Source of the DNA: Anthonomus grandis grandis
Taxonomy: Eukaryota; Arthropoda; Insecta; Coleoptera; Curculionidae
Reading direction: 5' to 3'
Length of the DNA stretch: 64,000 bases
Assembly (NCBI RefSeq): GCF_022605725.1
Contig: NC_065562.1
Coordinates: forward strand, 3,286,001 to 3,350,000
Part shown: piece by piece, positions 9,770 to 21,660 of the stretch
Layout: each line of letters starts with the position of its first letter
How positions within the stretch are numbered: position 1 is the first letter of the stretch
Made by a program: the position numbers and the translations under genes
The notes under the pieces: model-generated
What the model saw: the letters and a program-made list of their open reading frames with translations, nothing else
Databases searched by the model: none
Told to the model about the DNA's origin: nothing

Positions 9770-10858
9770 ATGGTGTATGCGCTAGCCGAAAGAATAGAAA
9801 TAATTTTCCTTTATAGAGCTCAAGATCGGTGTGCTCGCAGAACCGCAAGAGCATTTAATGAAAGGTATCAAGATAAAAACGTGAGCCATAAATACGTATT
9901 AGAATTGATACGAAAATTTGAAGAGACGGGATCGATTTGCAATAAGAAAAAATATGAAAATAGAGTTGTCGATGAAGCATGCCAAGTTGAAGTACCAGGA
10001 CAATTTGCTATGGATCCAACTTTGTCTATATCAAAGGCCGCAAAACTAACAAATATTTCTACTGGTTCCGTAAATAAAGTTTAAAAAAAAATAAGTTCTT
10101 TCCTTATAAAATTCATATTCTTCATAAACTCGGAGAAGATGATTTTGATAGGAGAATTCAATTTTTTGAAGTGACGTGCCAGCGAATTGACGACGATCCC
10201 CATTTATTGAAGAACATTTGCTTCAGTGACGAATCGACCTTTTTTTTAAACTGATCTGGTGAACAGACATAACTGTAGATACTGGGATAATAAAAATCCG
10301 CATGTTTTTCGGGAAGGCCATACCCAATATCCCCAAAAAATTATTGTTTGTGCAGGAATTTATGGGAATAAAATAATCGGGCCATTTTTTTTGGAAGAAA
10401 ATTTGACTGGCGAAATTTATTTAAACCTTTTAGAAAATGCAATATACCCTTCCATCATCCAATCTATGGAAAATCAAGTAGATCAACATGGTGCTATATT
10501 ATTAAATGAAAATAATATACATTTTTAGCAGGATGGAGCTCCCGCGCACTACACTTTGGTAGTTCGAGAGTGGCTTGATGAAAATTTTCGAGAAAAATAG
10601 ATTGGCAGACGTGGTGCAATCGAATGGCCAGCGCGGTCTCCGGACCTAACCCCACTAGACTTTTTTCTTTGGGGCTACTTAAAAAGCAAAGTTTATAAAA
10701 CCCCACCTGAGAGTATTGAGAATTTAAAAAATAGAATATTTCAAGAATGCAGAGAAATTAGTGGACAGACCCTTGCCAATGTTCGTAAGGAGTTTGAAAA
10801 TAGGCTTTTTTATTGTCTTGCTAATAACGGCGCGCATTTTAAACATTTAATAAAATAA
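9770..10858 (+). pseudogene. Transposase of DD41D mariner-like element 1
   Basis: The N-terminal helix-turn-helix part is open from the ATG at 9770 (ALAERIEIIFLYRAQD, then KYVLELIRKFEETGS) to a TAA at 10082. Further on come CFSDESTFF, VFREGHTQYPQKI and FLEENLTGEIYL. QDGAPAHYTL and WPARSPDLTPLDFFLWGYL follow, ending at a TAA in the same overall frame. Asp residues of FSDE, QDGAP and TPLD are the catalytic set, with 41 residues between the second and third. At least four stops and a frameshifted middle make it inactive. A mariner transposase would cut and paste the element at TA targets. Confidence 0.85.
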
Positions 10859-11015
10859 ATTTGTTAAACTAATTAAATTTGTTTTTCTACCCTACCGATT
10901 TACACTTTAATTGCTTCTTGGTCAATTAATTTTATTTTTTTTTACAACCATTGATAGCATAATAAATGCCCTTTAAAATAATGTATCACACCATGGAGTA
11001 GCCATTTGACATACC

Positions 11016-11323
11016 AAAGTTTGGCGTAAATAAAATATTCATTATTTCTAGACATATTCGCTAACTATTTGCTTACACATTTACCGATTTCATTTTTTTT
11101 GGTACCGTTGAATAGAAAATTTTACGCTCCTTACTATGATGTATCACACGATGGGGGTTCCCATTTGACATATTAAAGTGAGGTTAGCTGGAGGTGAGGA
11201 GGTGATTGACAGAACTTCAGTAAATACATAATTAAACGTCCCCCTGTATAACTAATTTGACGTGTTTTTTTTTTTTTTTTAAGAAAGTTTTCAAGGGTGG
11301 ATCGTGTTGAAATGAAAGCACTG
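11016..11323. repeat. Right inverted arm of DD41D element 1
   Basis: This is the reverse complement of 7890-8165, with an 18-base homopolymer T-run at about 11263-11280 that the left arm lacks. A short plus/minus open frame here is only the repeat itself. Confidence 0.85.
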
Positions 11324-11952
11324 TATATAGTCCATACGAGGCATAAGAGTTTTGTATTCATTAATTAACAATTTCAGTGCGCAGTGTGCAATTCAAACAA
11401 TTATTGTAAATTTTATTGTTGCAAAACTCATTTTTTGCGTTTATTGCATTTCTCAGTTGTTTTTTCTACAGTAAGTATATTTTTTATCCGAAAAATACTT
11501 TTGTGGTGCGTTGTTATGGGACGGCCGATCATACAAAAAAAAACTGGACTATAAACATAAATATAGTAAAGGTCTTGCTGCACAGATCACGCCGTACTAA
11601 CTTTTTTGACCATTAAAATTATGGGCTCTATATCAAGCGAATGTTAAATCTGGCTTTGGTTGAATTTGCCGCAGCTTAGCGTCTTCGTGGTTTCCATAAT
11701 AAGTTGAAGTTAATGATTCGAGCTTTACACCGCAGCAGCTTTTCTATCCTGTAAAGGATATGGCTTCCAGAACTTTGTATGGTCCATCTCAAAATGTTTG
11801 AAGTTTCGGTCACAGACCCTTTTGTATAAGCCAAAGTTATGGTGTAAGCTATAGTCTCTTTGATGACAGGAGACTAATTTGGCCAAATACCGATTAATGT
11901 TTATATTCATAGGTTCTACATTCCATCAGACTGCCATGCTGGTTTAATTATA
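11324..11952. other. Spacer with possible Gypsy-like integrase remnant
   Basis: Most of this is unrecognised. On the minus strand about 11700-11880, one frame reads IQKGL, stop, PKLQTF, stop, DGPYKVLEAIS, which resembles the C-terminal tail of Ty3/Gypsy integrases (PKLQ..W.GPY.V). With two stops and no LTRs seen, this is a weak call. Confidence 0.3.
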
Positions 11953-13205
11953 CAGGGTGGGGCATTGGCAGTGTTTTTAAACTAACAATAAAACTTTAAG
12001 TTCTTACTCTAAAAAAATTTATTGGTAGCACAATATATGTAATAACCAAGCATTTTAAGATATTTATAATCGGAAAATAATATCTGCCATGTGATGACCG
12101 TTTTCAGTGATACACTGTTGAAGCCATTCTCGAAAATTTACCTCCACTCTTTTCAGTAGATCTCTATTGATTGGGACAAATCGCTTCCTTTAATTCATCT
12201 AACGTACGGGGAGGTCTCGTAAACACGCAACTTAAGTATCACCACAAGAAAAAATCGCATATGAATAAGTCAGGGGATCGGGGAGGCTATAAAATGTCGT
12301 CAAACCGGGATATGAGATGGTTAGGAAAGAGGCAGCAAATAACAACCATAGATGCTCTGGCGGTGTGTGCCGTTTGTGGTTTCTTGCTGAAACCACAAAT
12401 CTTGGATATCCATACCTCTTTTTGCTCAGGAATGAAAAAGTTGTTAACCATATGAATAAAACAAAACCCATTTTTTTCAAAAAAATATGGTCCAACGACC
12501 AAATTTATGTTACCGCTTCCCCAATTATTATCAAAGGTCTGTGGAGTGATTTTTCATACATTTCTCGCGGTTTTTCGTCAGCCCAGTAACGACAATTCTG
12601 TCTGTTGACGGCCTCATTAAGGCGGAAAAGGGCTTCATCACTCATAACTAAGGAAAGGTTTTCAATCTGTTGAAAAACTTAAAGTATTTGTTGCGCAAAA
12701 GCCAAGTGTTGTGGGTAATCTCTAACATTTAATTCTTGCACAACCGTTATTTTGTTTTTGTACGCGATTGCTGATGCGAAGTGCTGCTGAATGACGATGA
12801 GCAGAGCGGAGTGCGCTCTACTATACCGCTTGTCTAATCTTTTCAACTTTCTATTGAGTACGCTAACGGCCAGGTGGTTTTTATATCATTATAGAGTTCT
12901 CCGTTCATCGATTATGAACCCAACTAAGATCGTGTCTCGAGCGGGGAGCGAGTCATTTCGATAAATATTGAATCTTCGACGGAATTCACCTTGAACTGCA
13001 GTCACTAACTCACTACTTCTAACAAAACAATATTAATTAAATACGCGTTGTTCTAACGTCCATGGCTCCATGGTTGCGACTCAAAGTAAAATGACGGAAC
13101 CGCTTTAAGTCAAAAAACGAATCGCAAGATGGTGTACGCCCCGCATTTTTCCAATGCCCGCGTACTATCCAACCTAAAAACATTTGGTTCTTATGCGCCA
13201 CCCTG
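11953..13205 (-). mobile_element. DD41D mariner-like element 2
   Basis: The ends are CAGGGTGGGGCAT on the left and the complement of CAGGGTGGCGCAT on the right, with TA on both sides (11951-11952, 13206-13207). The 1253-bp length suits a one-gene mariner. A decayed transposase fills it on the minus strand. Confidence 0.85.
12064..13071 (-). pseudogene. Transposase of DD41D mariner-like element 2
   Basis: Reading from the ATG at 13071, recognisable pieces run through several frames: MEPWTLEQR, FRRRFNIYRNDSLPARDTI, VVQELNVRDYPQHLAF, MSDEALFRLNEAVNRQNCRY, HTARASM and PPRSPDL. It ends NGHHMADIIFRL then TAA. This is a complete transposase broken by many stops and indels. The Asp of MSDEA is kept. 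The QDGAT segment is distorted by shifts, and the final Asp position is lost. It is distinct in sequence from element 1 despite the same spacing type. Longer open frames seen in other registers are shadows. Confidence 0.8.
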
Positions 13206-13584
13206 TATTTTAATGAATACTACTAAGTACCTTTTTTTTAATTTAACAAGTATACGTAAGAATTATATATAAGGTACCGGGTTTATATTTAACCCCATAC
13301 CCTTTTAATGCGTGGGAAATAAAGCAGATATTGTACAAGTACCACTAAAACCTAAGTACAACTACAACCTAGTAAGAAAGCATAGCCTAAACTATCTATG
13401 TATGTACATGTATAATAACAATATCTGTCCAGCGCACTAAAATATTCGATACAATTGTAGGTAAAAAACTTACCAATATATTGTGGTGCACTGTGTCTAG
13501 TCAAAATGTGATTGCAAAACATTTTTAACACTATCGAGGCGATGTTTATTCTTTTCTTAATAATCTTTAATAATATTAAGGTAC
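13206..13584. other. FANCI intron edge, no feature
   Basis: AT-rich DNA between mariner element 2 and FANCI exon d. I see nothing recognisable. Confidence 0.4.
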
Positions 13585-13691
13585 CCAGATTCCACTGTTT
13601 TTCCGCAATAGGATCTCTTCCAAGTGCTGATCCTACACTCAGTAAGGCAAAACCAAAATTTGCGAATGCTTCCAGTAAAAATTCTCTATCT
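13585..13691 (-). CDS. FANCI: FANCI exon d
   Basis: This 107-base exon is too short to stand out as an open frame. It has a very good acceptor (long T-rich tract then tttttag) and starts with one base that completes the GG left by the preceding exon 21.9 kb away. It encodes 35 residues including FLLEAFANFGFALLSVGSAL, which align with human HVTQGLVELGFILMDSYG directly after the segment in the previous exon. The donor is GG|GTACCT, weaker than the others. The next FANCI exon was not found to the left and is probably outside the window. Confidence 0.75.
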
Positions 13692-15479
13692 CTAAAAATA
13701 AAAATAAAACGTTTTTCAGATTACATTATTAGCAAAAAAATCCTGGCTAATTAACCTAATTTGACATATTTAAAAAAATGAGGCTACATTTTTTAGCCAA
13801 TATTAAAACAATAAAAACAGATTAAATTTATGAAATTTGATACACTCTATTAGCCCACTAAACTAAGCATAAACTAAAATATTATGAGTATAATATTAGG
13901 CATGTTATTTTCATTCCTTTCAACCTTCTTTCCTATTGTACGTTTAGTAACTCTCAGTAATTAAACGTAAAAATTATTGTTCGTTACTAAGTGTAAAATT
14001 ATTGAAACTGTTGTTAATTTTTTAATCAATGGAAACTTACAGTGGTGGGTAGCGTATTATATTATTTGCCAAATCGTAAACACTTAGCCGCTTCCGTTAA
14101 GAAACACTCAGAATAAAAACTGCTGATGAGTACCTAAGATAACCAAAAAAATTATATTCCTATTTTATTACTTTTATGCTTATTACATCCCTGGAATAAT
14201 TTACTTAATTTAATTGGGTTAAATTGTGATTGGTACAGTAGGTCAGCAGGTAATAGCCGAGCATGGCTTATTAACATTATCCCATTAGTTTTTAGAATTT
14301 ATTTTTTACGTATATACTAGGTTATTTTAGATAAATATATCTGTTTTATTTCAGATGCCACGTAAAACAAATAGGACAGCTACAAAAGCTTCTCGGTTTT
14401 CCTTCGTTAAAAAATTAATGTAGAAAGTATCTCAATAAACTGGTAAACCTTACCGCACTTGAAGAAGAAAATGTGCCATTTAGAAAACACTAAGTACCAC
14501 CTTTAGATTAAGCTAACAGCTTTAAAGGAACGTTTGAATAAATATAGAAATAGTTCTCGTAATGTAACGCTTTTGATGTTTATAGATAGTGTATGATGAA
14601 ATGCTAATATAGCTCAGTTAGATATACAAACTGGGGCATTTTTGTGACCAGTTATAATAATCGAAATATCGAAAGTCAAATCCAATGTAAACAATATTTT
14701 CTATTGGAAAAATTGCTGTGGAGTGCATCAAGTAGCATCTTTGAATTATAAATAATTCTTATAATCAACCAATAAATGTTCCTATACAACCTCTATAATC
14801 ACCTCCACATTTAAAAAAAACTCAACCGATACACAACCCATTTTCACCTCCACGATGATTGCTCCCACACAATTTCCATTATCACACAAAATAATTCAAA
14901 TTCTTCGTTAAATCGAAGAAATCTAGATCCAATACCTTCTACTAAGAATTTTACTCCAAAACCATAAATTACAGCTTTCAAAAAATTCCCCAATAAATGA
15001 TGCAATATTTCTCTGAAAATACTATTGATAACAAATATAGCAAACATCCGCGTACTTTAATTATATTTCTGATAAGACATACAGACACACACACAAACAA
15101 CTTGAAGAAACCTAGACTTAGATTTTATGCAAGATCAGACCTTCTCTATGTGTTTATTCCAGAAATTAACGCCTATTTTGTAGTTGAGACTGGAAATTTA
15201 ATTAAACCAGATTTGGCACACAGTCTTCTATTTTTATAAATACCCAAACAGCACTGGCATCAACATATTTTATTAAAGTAATAAATGATTTTTTCATAAA
15301 AAATAGGCGCGAATCTATTAAGTATATTAAACTGTAATATTAATATTAAAGTAAAAAAATTAAAAAACACTCAAAAAAAGTCCAAAAATAAATTTAAAAA
15401 ACGTTCAATATTTTTAAAATTACTCTATAACTAGAAAGCAACAAGTTTTTTTTTGAAGATTCGCTTCGGCTGATGATTC
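13692..15479. other. FANCI intron, unassigned
   Basis: AT-rich sequence without a supported gene. A T-rich acceptor at about 14353 precedes ATGCCACGTAAAACAAAT, a short open frame (22 residues, basic) that stops soon. It may be a remnant of a transposon's first exon but cannot be assigned. Confidence 0.35.
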
Positions 15480-15611
15480 GGTAGCCGTAATTTAATTGGC
15501 TTAAAATCCAGTTCAGAGATCTATTAGAATCTTTGATGTGTAGCAAATGCCGCACTGAATAGTCCGTGCGTCTATCTCGTATTTATTGTCGCACGATATA
15601 CATGTTTAAAT
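15480..15611 (-). repeat. Dispersed repeat, inverted relative to 19705-19800
   Basis: The reverse complement shares CACGGACTATTC, ACATCAAAGAT and GATCTCTGAACTGGA with 19705-19800. A GTTGCTTTCTAG motif lies near both copies. The family is unknown. The two copies bracket 4.1 kb that contains the assembly gap. Confidence 0.6.
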
Positions 15612-17319
15612 GGCAAAATTTTAAATAATTTATCGATGAAATCATTTTAAATATACGTTAAACCCCATGTTTTACACAATTTTTTATTTTTCTTTCGAAA
15701 ATGTCCATTTTTAGAAACAAAAAAATATCACAAGAAAATAATATCAAAAAAATTAACCGCGGACTAAAATCCAAGTATTTTACAAATCATTTTAAACACT
15801 CCCAGCACTCCCAGACTTGTCACCTCTTTTTAGCTAGTCTATTAAACAAAGATAAAACACTTGCGATCTGGGGATTTCTACTTTAGGCTGTGCAAGTGAT
15901 TGTGTATATCTCTCTAACCCACTGATATTGAGAATTATACGTACCCAGATAAATTTTTGGGTTGTTTTTGTATTACTTTCGTCGTGTTTTTAAAGAAATC
16001 TTTAAGGATGGGTCTATCGCCTTTAATAGTTGGGAAGGGGGGTCATATGAGGTTATTATTTGATGTGTTTTGCAGCTTTTGCAATTTACACGTTTATGAA
16101 AGTATAAAATTTTACCTGTATTCGTCTAAATTTTTTGCAGTTTTTACTGAGAGTGTTGCAGGATTAATTACGCTTTAGACGGGATCTGGAGAATCCTAAC
16201 TTTTATTCATTTGGTTAAAATATTTAAAAATGACTTTATTCTAAATTTTTCTTTCAAAACTGAGACACCCACCATAATTACAATTGCCTTCGACTCTTAA
16301 TGGAATTCGCCAATATTTTTCATTAAACCACTATCAATATTATCACCATTTTAATTCTTTGTTATTGTTTACAATATGCTGTGCATGGAGAAGATTTCAC
16401 GGCAATTGAATTGGTCAACCGGTTTACTAAAGCGGACGCCAGTGGCGCCGCGTGTCGAATTATTAAGATTTGGCCCGTAATTGTACTTTCCACTAGGCAC
16501 TCTATGGTTTGCTTATTAGTGACCTATGTATGGGTTTTTGGTTGGGCCCATAGCGGCTAAACCCATAAAGTAACGAGTGAAGTTCCTCAATCTCCGGTCT
16601 TGCGCCCAGACGTCTTTTGGACTACTACTTAAGCAGTTCCGCGACGCATCTGGGGGTCTTTCCAGCTCCTGCGTCCGTCAAGAGTGAACCGTGCTGCCCG
16701 CTGTGACGGAGAGAGGTTTGAAATAAATCTATTATCATCTCTCTCCGCCAGCACCTTTTTTGTTAAAATAACATCTAAAACTAAAATGCATTAGTGTTTC
16801 TTCAGTTTCAACGAAATATTTTTGAAGCAGGATGGGTTTTAGTAGTTTGATGCCTCTCGAAACTTCGTAAGTAGTTTTCACCGTTGGTGACATTTTATTT
16901 GGTGTTCCGTGTTTCCATTGAGAAATCTCTCTTAGGGCTCCTTAAATATGACAGTGTAAACCGCCAGCCGTGACCCAGCAGTGATGAGGATTTCGCCCTG
17001 AAGCCTGAAAAATAATTTCGCCGCCCTTAGCCCCGTCAACACACATCATGCCGTAAGCCCTATGTGGTGAAAAATTGCCCATCGCGGGCTCTCGCCCCCG
17101 AAAGAAGAACACCATGGAACTTGACCCGTAAGCACATTCTTTTAATCTTAACCATATTCTTCTTTTGATTTTTTTTGTATGATTTAACATGAATTTATTA
17201 TCATTTTCTCATTTTAATATTTAAAACTTAAGTAACTATATTTATGGTATAATTATCTAAATTAAAACAATTCAATGTTACGCCTTATTATGTAATGCTT
17301 CCACTCTCACGAGATGTGT
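15612..17319. other. FANCI intron, unassigned, GC-richer patch at 16390-17120
   Basis: Nothing codes convincingly. About 16390-17120 has higher GC than its surroundings, with AATAAA followed by inverted CGGAGAGAG and CTCTCTCCG blocks (16708-16747). It could be a solo LTR or SINE-like element, but no clear terminal repeats or target duplication were found. Confidence 0.3.
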
Positions 17320-17419
17320 NNNNNNNNNNNNNNNNNNNNNNNNNNNNNNNNNNNNNNNNNNNNNNNNNNNNNNNNNNNNNNNNNNNNNNNNNNNNNNNNN
17401 NNNNNNNNNNNNNNNNNNN
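17320..17419. other. Assembly gap (100 N)
   Basis: A run of exactly 100 N marks a scaffold gap of conventional length; the true missing length is unknown. It truncates the 5' part of the transposase remnant that begins immediately after it. Confidence 1.
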
Positions 17420-18239
17420 TATATTATTTAGATGAAACCTGGTATGATACACATGACACGGCAAAAAAGGGTTGAACTGATAGTTCTAACAAATGTGTCC
17501 TAAAAGATGTTCCACCAAACAGGGGATCTCGGATGATCATTATTTATTGTGGTTTAAAAGAAGGTTGGGTGAAAGATGGACTGAAATTGTGTGGCAAAAA
17601 AATAGAAGAGTGCAATATGGACTCTCATAGAAACATGCATGCAGATATATTTGAAACCTGGTTTGAGAAAACGTTAATTCCAAATCTAAAGGAAAACAAT
17701 GTGATTGTTATGGATAATGGATAATTTTAATAATAATTAAAATACCATTCAAGGCTTTTTGAAAAAATTCCAAACACATCTTCACATACATTGGAAATTG
17801 AGACAATTTTATTAAAACATGATCTCTATTTTCATGAATCTTATACAAAGAAATAATTATTGGAAGTTGTAAATACCAAATCATGGAAAAAGCAGTATGT
17901 AGTAGATAACATAGCTAAAAAGTATGGTCATACTGTCCTCAGACTTCCTCCATATTATTGTGTATTTAATCCTATCGAGTTGATTTGAGGCAACTAAAAA
18001 GGAGAATTCGCAGGAAAAATAAGTATCCCAAATTTGATAAAAAAGTTATAAATTTGATTAAGGAGGAAGTTATGAATTTAGGAGAGGAAGAGTGGAGAAA
18101 GTATGAGGAAAAAATTATAAGATATGAAGAGGAATATCGTAATTTGCATCAGATTATTTTGAATGGAGGGGACCGTTTCATTATAAATTGAGATAATGAT
18201 GAATCTGATGCAGAAATTGAAGATCTGTGGCTAAACTAG
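17420..18239 (+). pseudogene. IS630-Tc1-mariner transposase remnant, DD82E type, copy A
   Basis: Directly after the gap the frame reads YYLDETWYDT (first catalytic Asp), then SRMIIIYCGLKEGWVKDG, FETWFEKTLIPNLKENN and VIVMDNG (second Asp). After several stops come TVLRLPPYYCVFNPIELI, with the catalytic Glu. A Lys/Glu-rich helical tail ends near 18190. The same family as the element at 52915-56265, with the same order of motifs. At least six stops or shifts are present. The N-terminal helix-turn-helix part is missing in or beyond the gap. Confidence 0.75.
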
Positions 18240-18255
18240 TTATTGTTGCATATGG

Positions 18256-18530
18256 TAAGAAAACCCTTTTTTTATTAATTAAACAAGTTTAAATTTTTTT
18301 TTACAGCTTACTGCCTCTGTTTGTCCTTCAGCGATACAATAAAGACTGCTTCTTCCAGCGTTATCTGGGAAAAAGTCCCTATTTTGCCATATTAAGAAAC
18401 CCTTTTTTATTAATTAAACTAGTTTAATTATTATTTTACAGTTACTGCCACACTTGTTTTGTCCCAGAGAGGCAAGACTTCTTCTTTCATAATTCACTGG
18501 ATGAAAAAAGGCTATTTTACATCTGAGTTG
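18256..18530. repeat. Two-copy tandem duplication, about 135-bp unit
   Basis: Both units share AAGAAACCCTTTTTTATTAA, AGTTTAAT...TTTTACAG and ACTGCC, at about 18256-18390 and 18391-18530. They diverge by small indels. Each contains an acceptor-like TTTTACAG, but no exon follows. Confidence 0.7.
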
Positions 18531-19492
18531 AAATTATTAAAAAAAAAATTAGTGTAAAGTTATGATTAATTAAATTTAAAAATTATTTCTGCTACTCGCG
18601 TACATTTTTTAAATCTGTTTTAGTATCCATATGCTTCAGTGCGACTGTGCGAGATGAAGTTGGAATTCATAGCGGCAACAAAGAAACTGGTTCCTTCCTT
18701 AATGGAAGAAACTGCTAAAAAAAAGTAAAAAAACAGTGTTTAGAAAATTGTATCTGTTGTAACTCTTTGGGCCAGATTCAAATGTGGTTACATTTATAAA
18801 AGTATTTAGTATCCTCACTGTAATTTTAAGATTTTATATAAGATTTTTAGATTTTAGTATAAGCATTTATTTTTGTTAATTTTCAACTAATCTCTCCTAT
18901 TATGCACAATAACTAAATATGGCAAAACAAATAAAAAGGCAAACAAATTAATAAATATTACATTCAGGATGCAAAGTGTGTTTTTTTTATAAGTAAAACT
19001 TTTATCTTTTACACACTTAAGATATAAACAGCTAGATGATTTTAATGTAAAAGTTTTTTTTAATGAATGTGGCAGCCAAAATCCCCGTCAATAATAATCA
19101 CCAAATAAAAATAAATCTCAATACCCAAAAAAAGGAAATATATTAAATTTAAAGACAAACCAAAACATTTTACCCTTTTGTGTCAAAAAGTAAATCTTTA
19201 ATGCCTTAATCCACAGAATAAAGTAATTTGTACCACCTATTTTCTCATCACTTATTATAAACACCCCACTGATGGCGCTAAAAACTGAACTTATTAAATT
19301 AAAATTTTAGGTTAAACTGATTTTACATACTTAAATCTCATCTTTAAATTAAATATTATCTTGCTATCAACTATCCTGAATTTCTAAATAAATAAAACTA
19401 AACCCAATCCCGAATAATAAAGTTTTAAATACAAATAAATTTTAAGGCCGGACCTGTGCAACTTTTTAAGCTTGAGTGGCTCTGACTGAAGC
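18531..19492. other. FANCI intron, unassigned
   Basis: AT-rich. At 18624 an acceptor-like TTTTAG precedes a short frame ending MEETAKKK and a stop at 18728, which might be the tail of an unrecognised transposon gene. Confidence 0.3.
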
Positions 19493-19537
19493 AAAGTTTA
19501 CTGAATAAAATACTCAGTATTTTATTCAGTAAACTTT
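19493..19537. repeat. Perfect palindrome, 21-bp arms, 3-base spacer
   Basis: AAAGTTTACTGAATAAAATAC, a TCA spacer, then its exact reverse complement. The flanks repeat GACTGAAG on both sides as a direct repeat. Confidence 0.95.
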
Positions 19538-19704
19538 GACTGAAGTCAGAAGTCTAACAAAATAGTACGTGGGAGCATGTAGTCAAATTTAACGAATCAA
19601 ATATTGTATAAATTCTTAAAAAAATGTTTAAAACATTTACTTATTTAATGGAATGATTAAATATCGCTTAGAATATTACTTTATGACTCTTTCCGCATAA
19701 AGTT

Positions 19705-19800
19705 TTGGGATTTAAACATGCATGTCATGTGACAATACAAGCAACACCGGCACACGGACTATTCGCGGCACATCAAAGATCTCTGAACTGGACTATAAAT
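19705..19800 (+). repeat. Dispersed repeat, partner of 15480-15611
   Basis: It shares CACGGACTATTC, CACATCAAAGAT and GATCTCTGAACTGGACT with the inverted copy. No coding capacity is seen. Confidence 0.6.
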
Positions 19801-20764
19801 ATTCATTTTTTACTTTGATGAGTGTACGGTATCTCGGACAATCTGTATGCAAGGCGTTACTTGTACATCGCAAAATATTATATAAATATTATTTTCTATA
19901 TGATGTATTTTCGTTTTATAGGATGCATCTTGAAAAACTGTGGTCTACCTCGGCTTGTACCTGGCTCGTCATTGCTAACTAAATTTTGTTTAATGTTAGT
20001 TTTTCTTCCGTTTAGCTATTTTTCGTGTTTATTTTCGAAAGTTTTAGGGTTGCTAGAAAGCAACAAGTAACTAAAGTACCGGTTCACATATAAAATGGCA
20101 TAGGAAGCTTAATTTAAAAATAATTTAGAAATTCCAAAAGCAGTTGTTACTATTACCACGCTCAAAACATCACAATCCTAACAAACTCTAATGACGTTCC
20201 AAGTACTTTAACCTTATACCTTTGAATACAATTGATATAAACTTTGTAGAAAAAATGGAAACGGATGAAATGCTTAATCTCCTAAAATCGCCTACGTAAA
20301 AACAAGATAATTTATTAAAACCAATTTTCGACCTACAACAAATTTAAAGTAAAGAAAAATAAGCAATTTGAAATCTTTGCTACGAATAGGGACAATTCTA
20401 CTAGGAACAAATACTTTTAACATACACCGATCACATAACACACATCTACACAAAAAGTTATCATCGTTACGCTCAAATCCATGAAACTCAAGTAAAAGAG
20501 CATATTTTAAAAATGCTTGAGCAGGCAATAAGTCAAAATACCTGTAGCTCCTGGTCCAGTCCCATCTAGATTGTCAGTATTATCTATCTCAATATATCAA
20601 AAAATTATCTATCTCAAATATTATCTACAAGAAACAAGAACAATCATCAATCAATTATAAACAAGTAGACGCTTCGCGTCTACTTTGGTCCGTGGGGATC
20701 AGTAGAAATTTTCAAAATTTTGGACAGTACTACAAAAAAAAGAAATCTCCACAATTATCCAAGG
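19801..20764. other. FANCI intron, unassigned, with small hairpin at 20668-20686
   Basis: AT-rich. GTAGACGC, TTC, GCGTCTAC forms an 8-bp stem near 20668. No supported gene. Confidence 0.4.
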
Positions 20765-20875
20765 AGTGCCCTAAACACGCAGTGGGGAAGAGACCTGCCG
20801 TATCCTCACAAGGCTCTGAGTTCAAACCTTAGTCTCGGCATGGTGCTCTACCGAACTTTTTTTTTTTTTTAGTAC
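20765..20875 (+). repeat. tRNA-derived SINE-like segment
   Basis: A B-box-like GAGTTCAAACCTT follows a GC-richer stretch. About 30 bases later the segment ends in a T-run of 14, as in RNA polymerase III-derived SINEs. The A-box is not clear. It is similar in layout to the better example at 55210-55300. Confidence 0.35.
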
Positions 20876-21197
20876 TTCGTAAAAATTAACATCTATAGTA
20901 AATATCGAGAGAAAAGGGAAGGTCTCATTATCTATTATAATTAGAAATAAATTTCATTGAAATATTACTTACTTATTTCTGGGTATCATGCTTCAGAGAA
21001 CCATGATGTGTTACAATACGCTCCGCTCTCAAGTAACTCGTGTAAATATAACCAATATTCAATGATACCTTCTTATATTATTATAATACGCCATCTAGGG
21101 TAAATACGCTAAAACAGAGTCCTCAATTATAATACACTGTTGTACTGGCGAACGTTATGGAGTATTCACCATAGTATGCAGATAATTTCATTTACGT
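20876..21197. other. FANCI intron, unassigned
   Basis: No feature recognised. Confidence 0.4.
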
Positions 21198-21660
21198 TTT
21201 TAAATTATGCTCCAAATTCAAAATTTATTTTTTTACCTTAAATGCCATTCAAAATTAAGTAAAAAAGTTTAATAAATAAATTTTCCACGATTTATACGTA
21301 CCACAAGATAAAGGAAAAAGAGGGTCCCATTTATTAGGGTATTGGAATAAGACAACCGTGTTTTTATGTCGATTTTTGTTATTTTTCAAATTTATTTTTG
21401 AAAACTTATAGTAATAAGATATAAAAAGAATTGACATGAGGAGAATAAGGAATAAAAGAAACCAAAAACGAAATGAATCGAAACTATAGAAGCCGAGATA
21501 TAAGTAAAAATGCGGGAAAAACAAAAGAAAACTGTTTTTTTTCCCACCGTACCATTTTTTTTTCCTAAAATGATTATTGGCAAATTTTAAAGTACGCCCT
21601 AAACTAACAATTTCCAGTAAAAAAGCCCAATAAAAAAATAATTTTTTTTTGGTCAAAAAT
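21198..21660. repeat. Diverged repeat unit, copy 1 (about 816-bp spacing)
   Basis: ATGCTCC.AATTCAAAATTT, GTCCCAT and GAA.CTATA.AAGCC.GATAT.AGTAA recur at 22014-22400 about 810-816 bp further on. Long Phe/Leu/Tyr-rich minus-strand frames over this copy come from A/T-run composition. Confidence 0.55.

Larger units (their letters stand above)
7890..11323 (+). mobile_element. DD41D mariner-like element 1 with long inverted ends
   Basis: The element begins CAGTGCTTTCATT and ends with its complement, flanked by TA (7888-7889, 11324-11325). Inverted arms of about 290 bp lead inward on both sides. It carries a decayed transposase (9770-10858) and a foldback insertion (about 8286-9522). The DD41D spacing and long TIRs resemble the rosa group of Tc1/mariner, which is known from insects; that assignment is inference. 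Confidence 0.75.

Noticed and set aside
12232..12589. Overlapping open frames of 71-94 codons on both strands
   Set aside because: They are different registers of the decayed DD41D transposase; only short pieces in each are meaningful.
13512..13754. Plus-strand 80-codon frame
   Set aside because: It overlaps FANCI exon d, whose splice sites and phase support the minus strand.
18600..18730. Possible host exon after TTTTAG acceptor (ends MEETAKKK)
   Set aside because: It does not fit FANCI, has no donor partner and is on the opposite strand; unsupported.
21255..21656. 133-codon Phe/Leu/Tyr-rich frame that looks like a membrane protein
   Set aside because: It comes from A/T homopolymers inside a diverged repeat; no start context, no family match and no equivalent frame in the second repeat unit.
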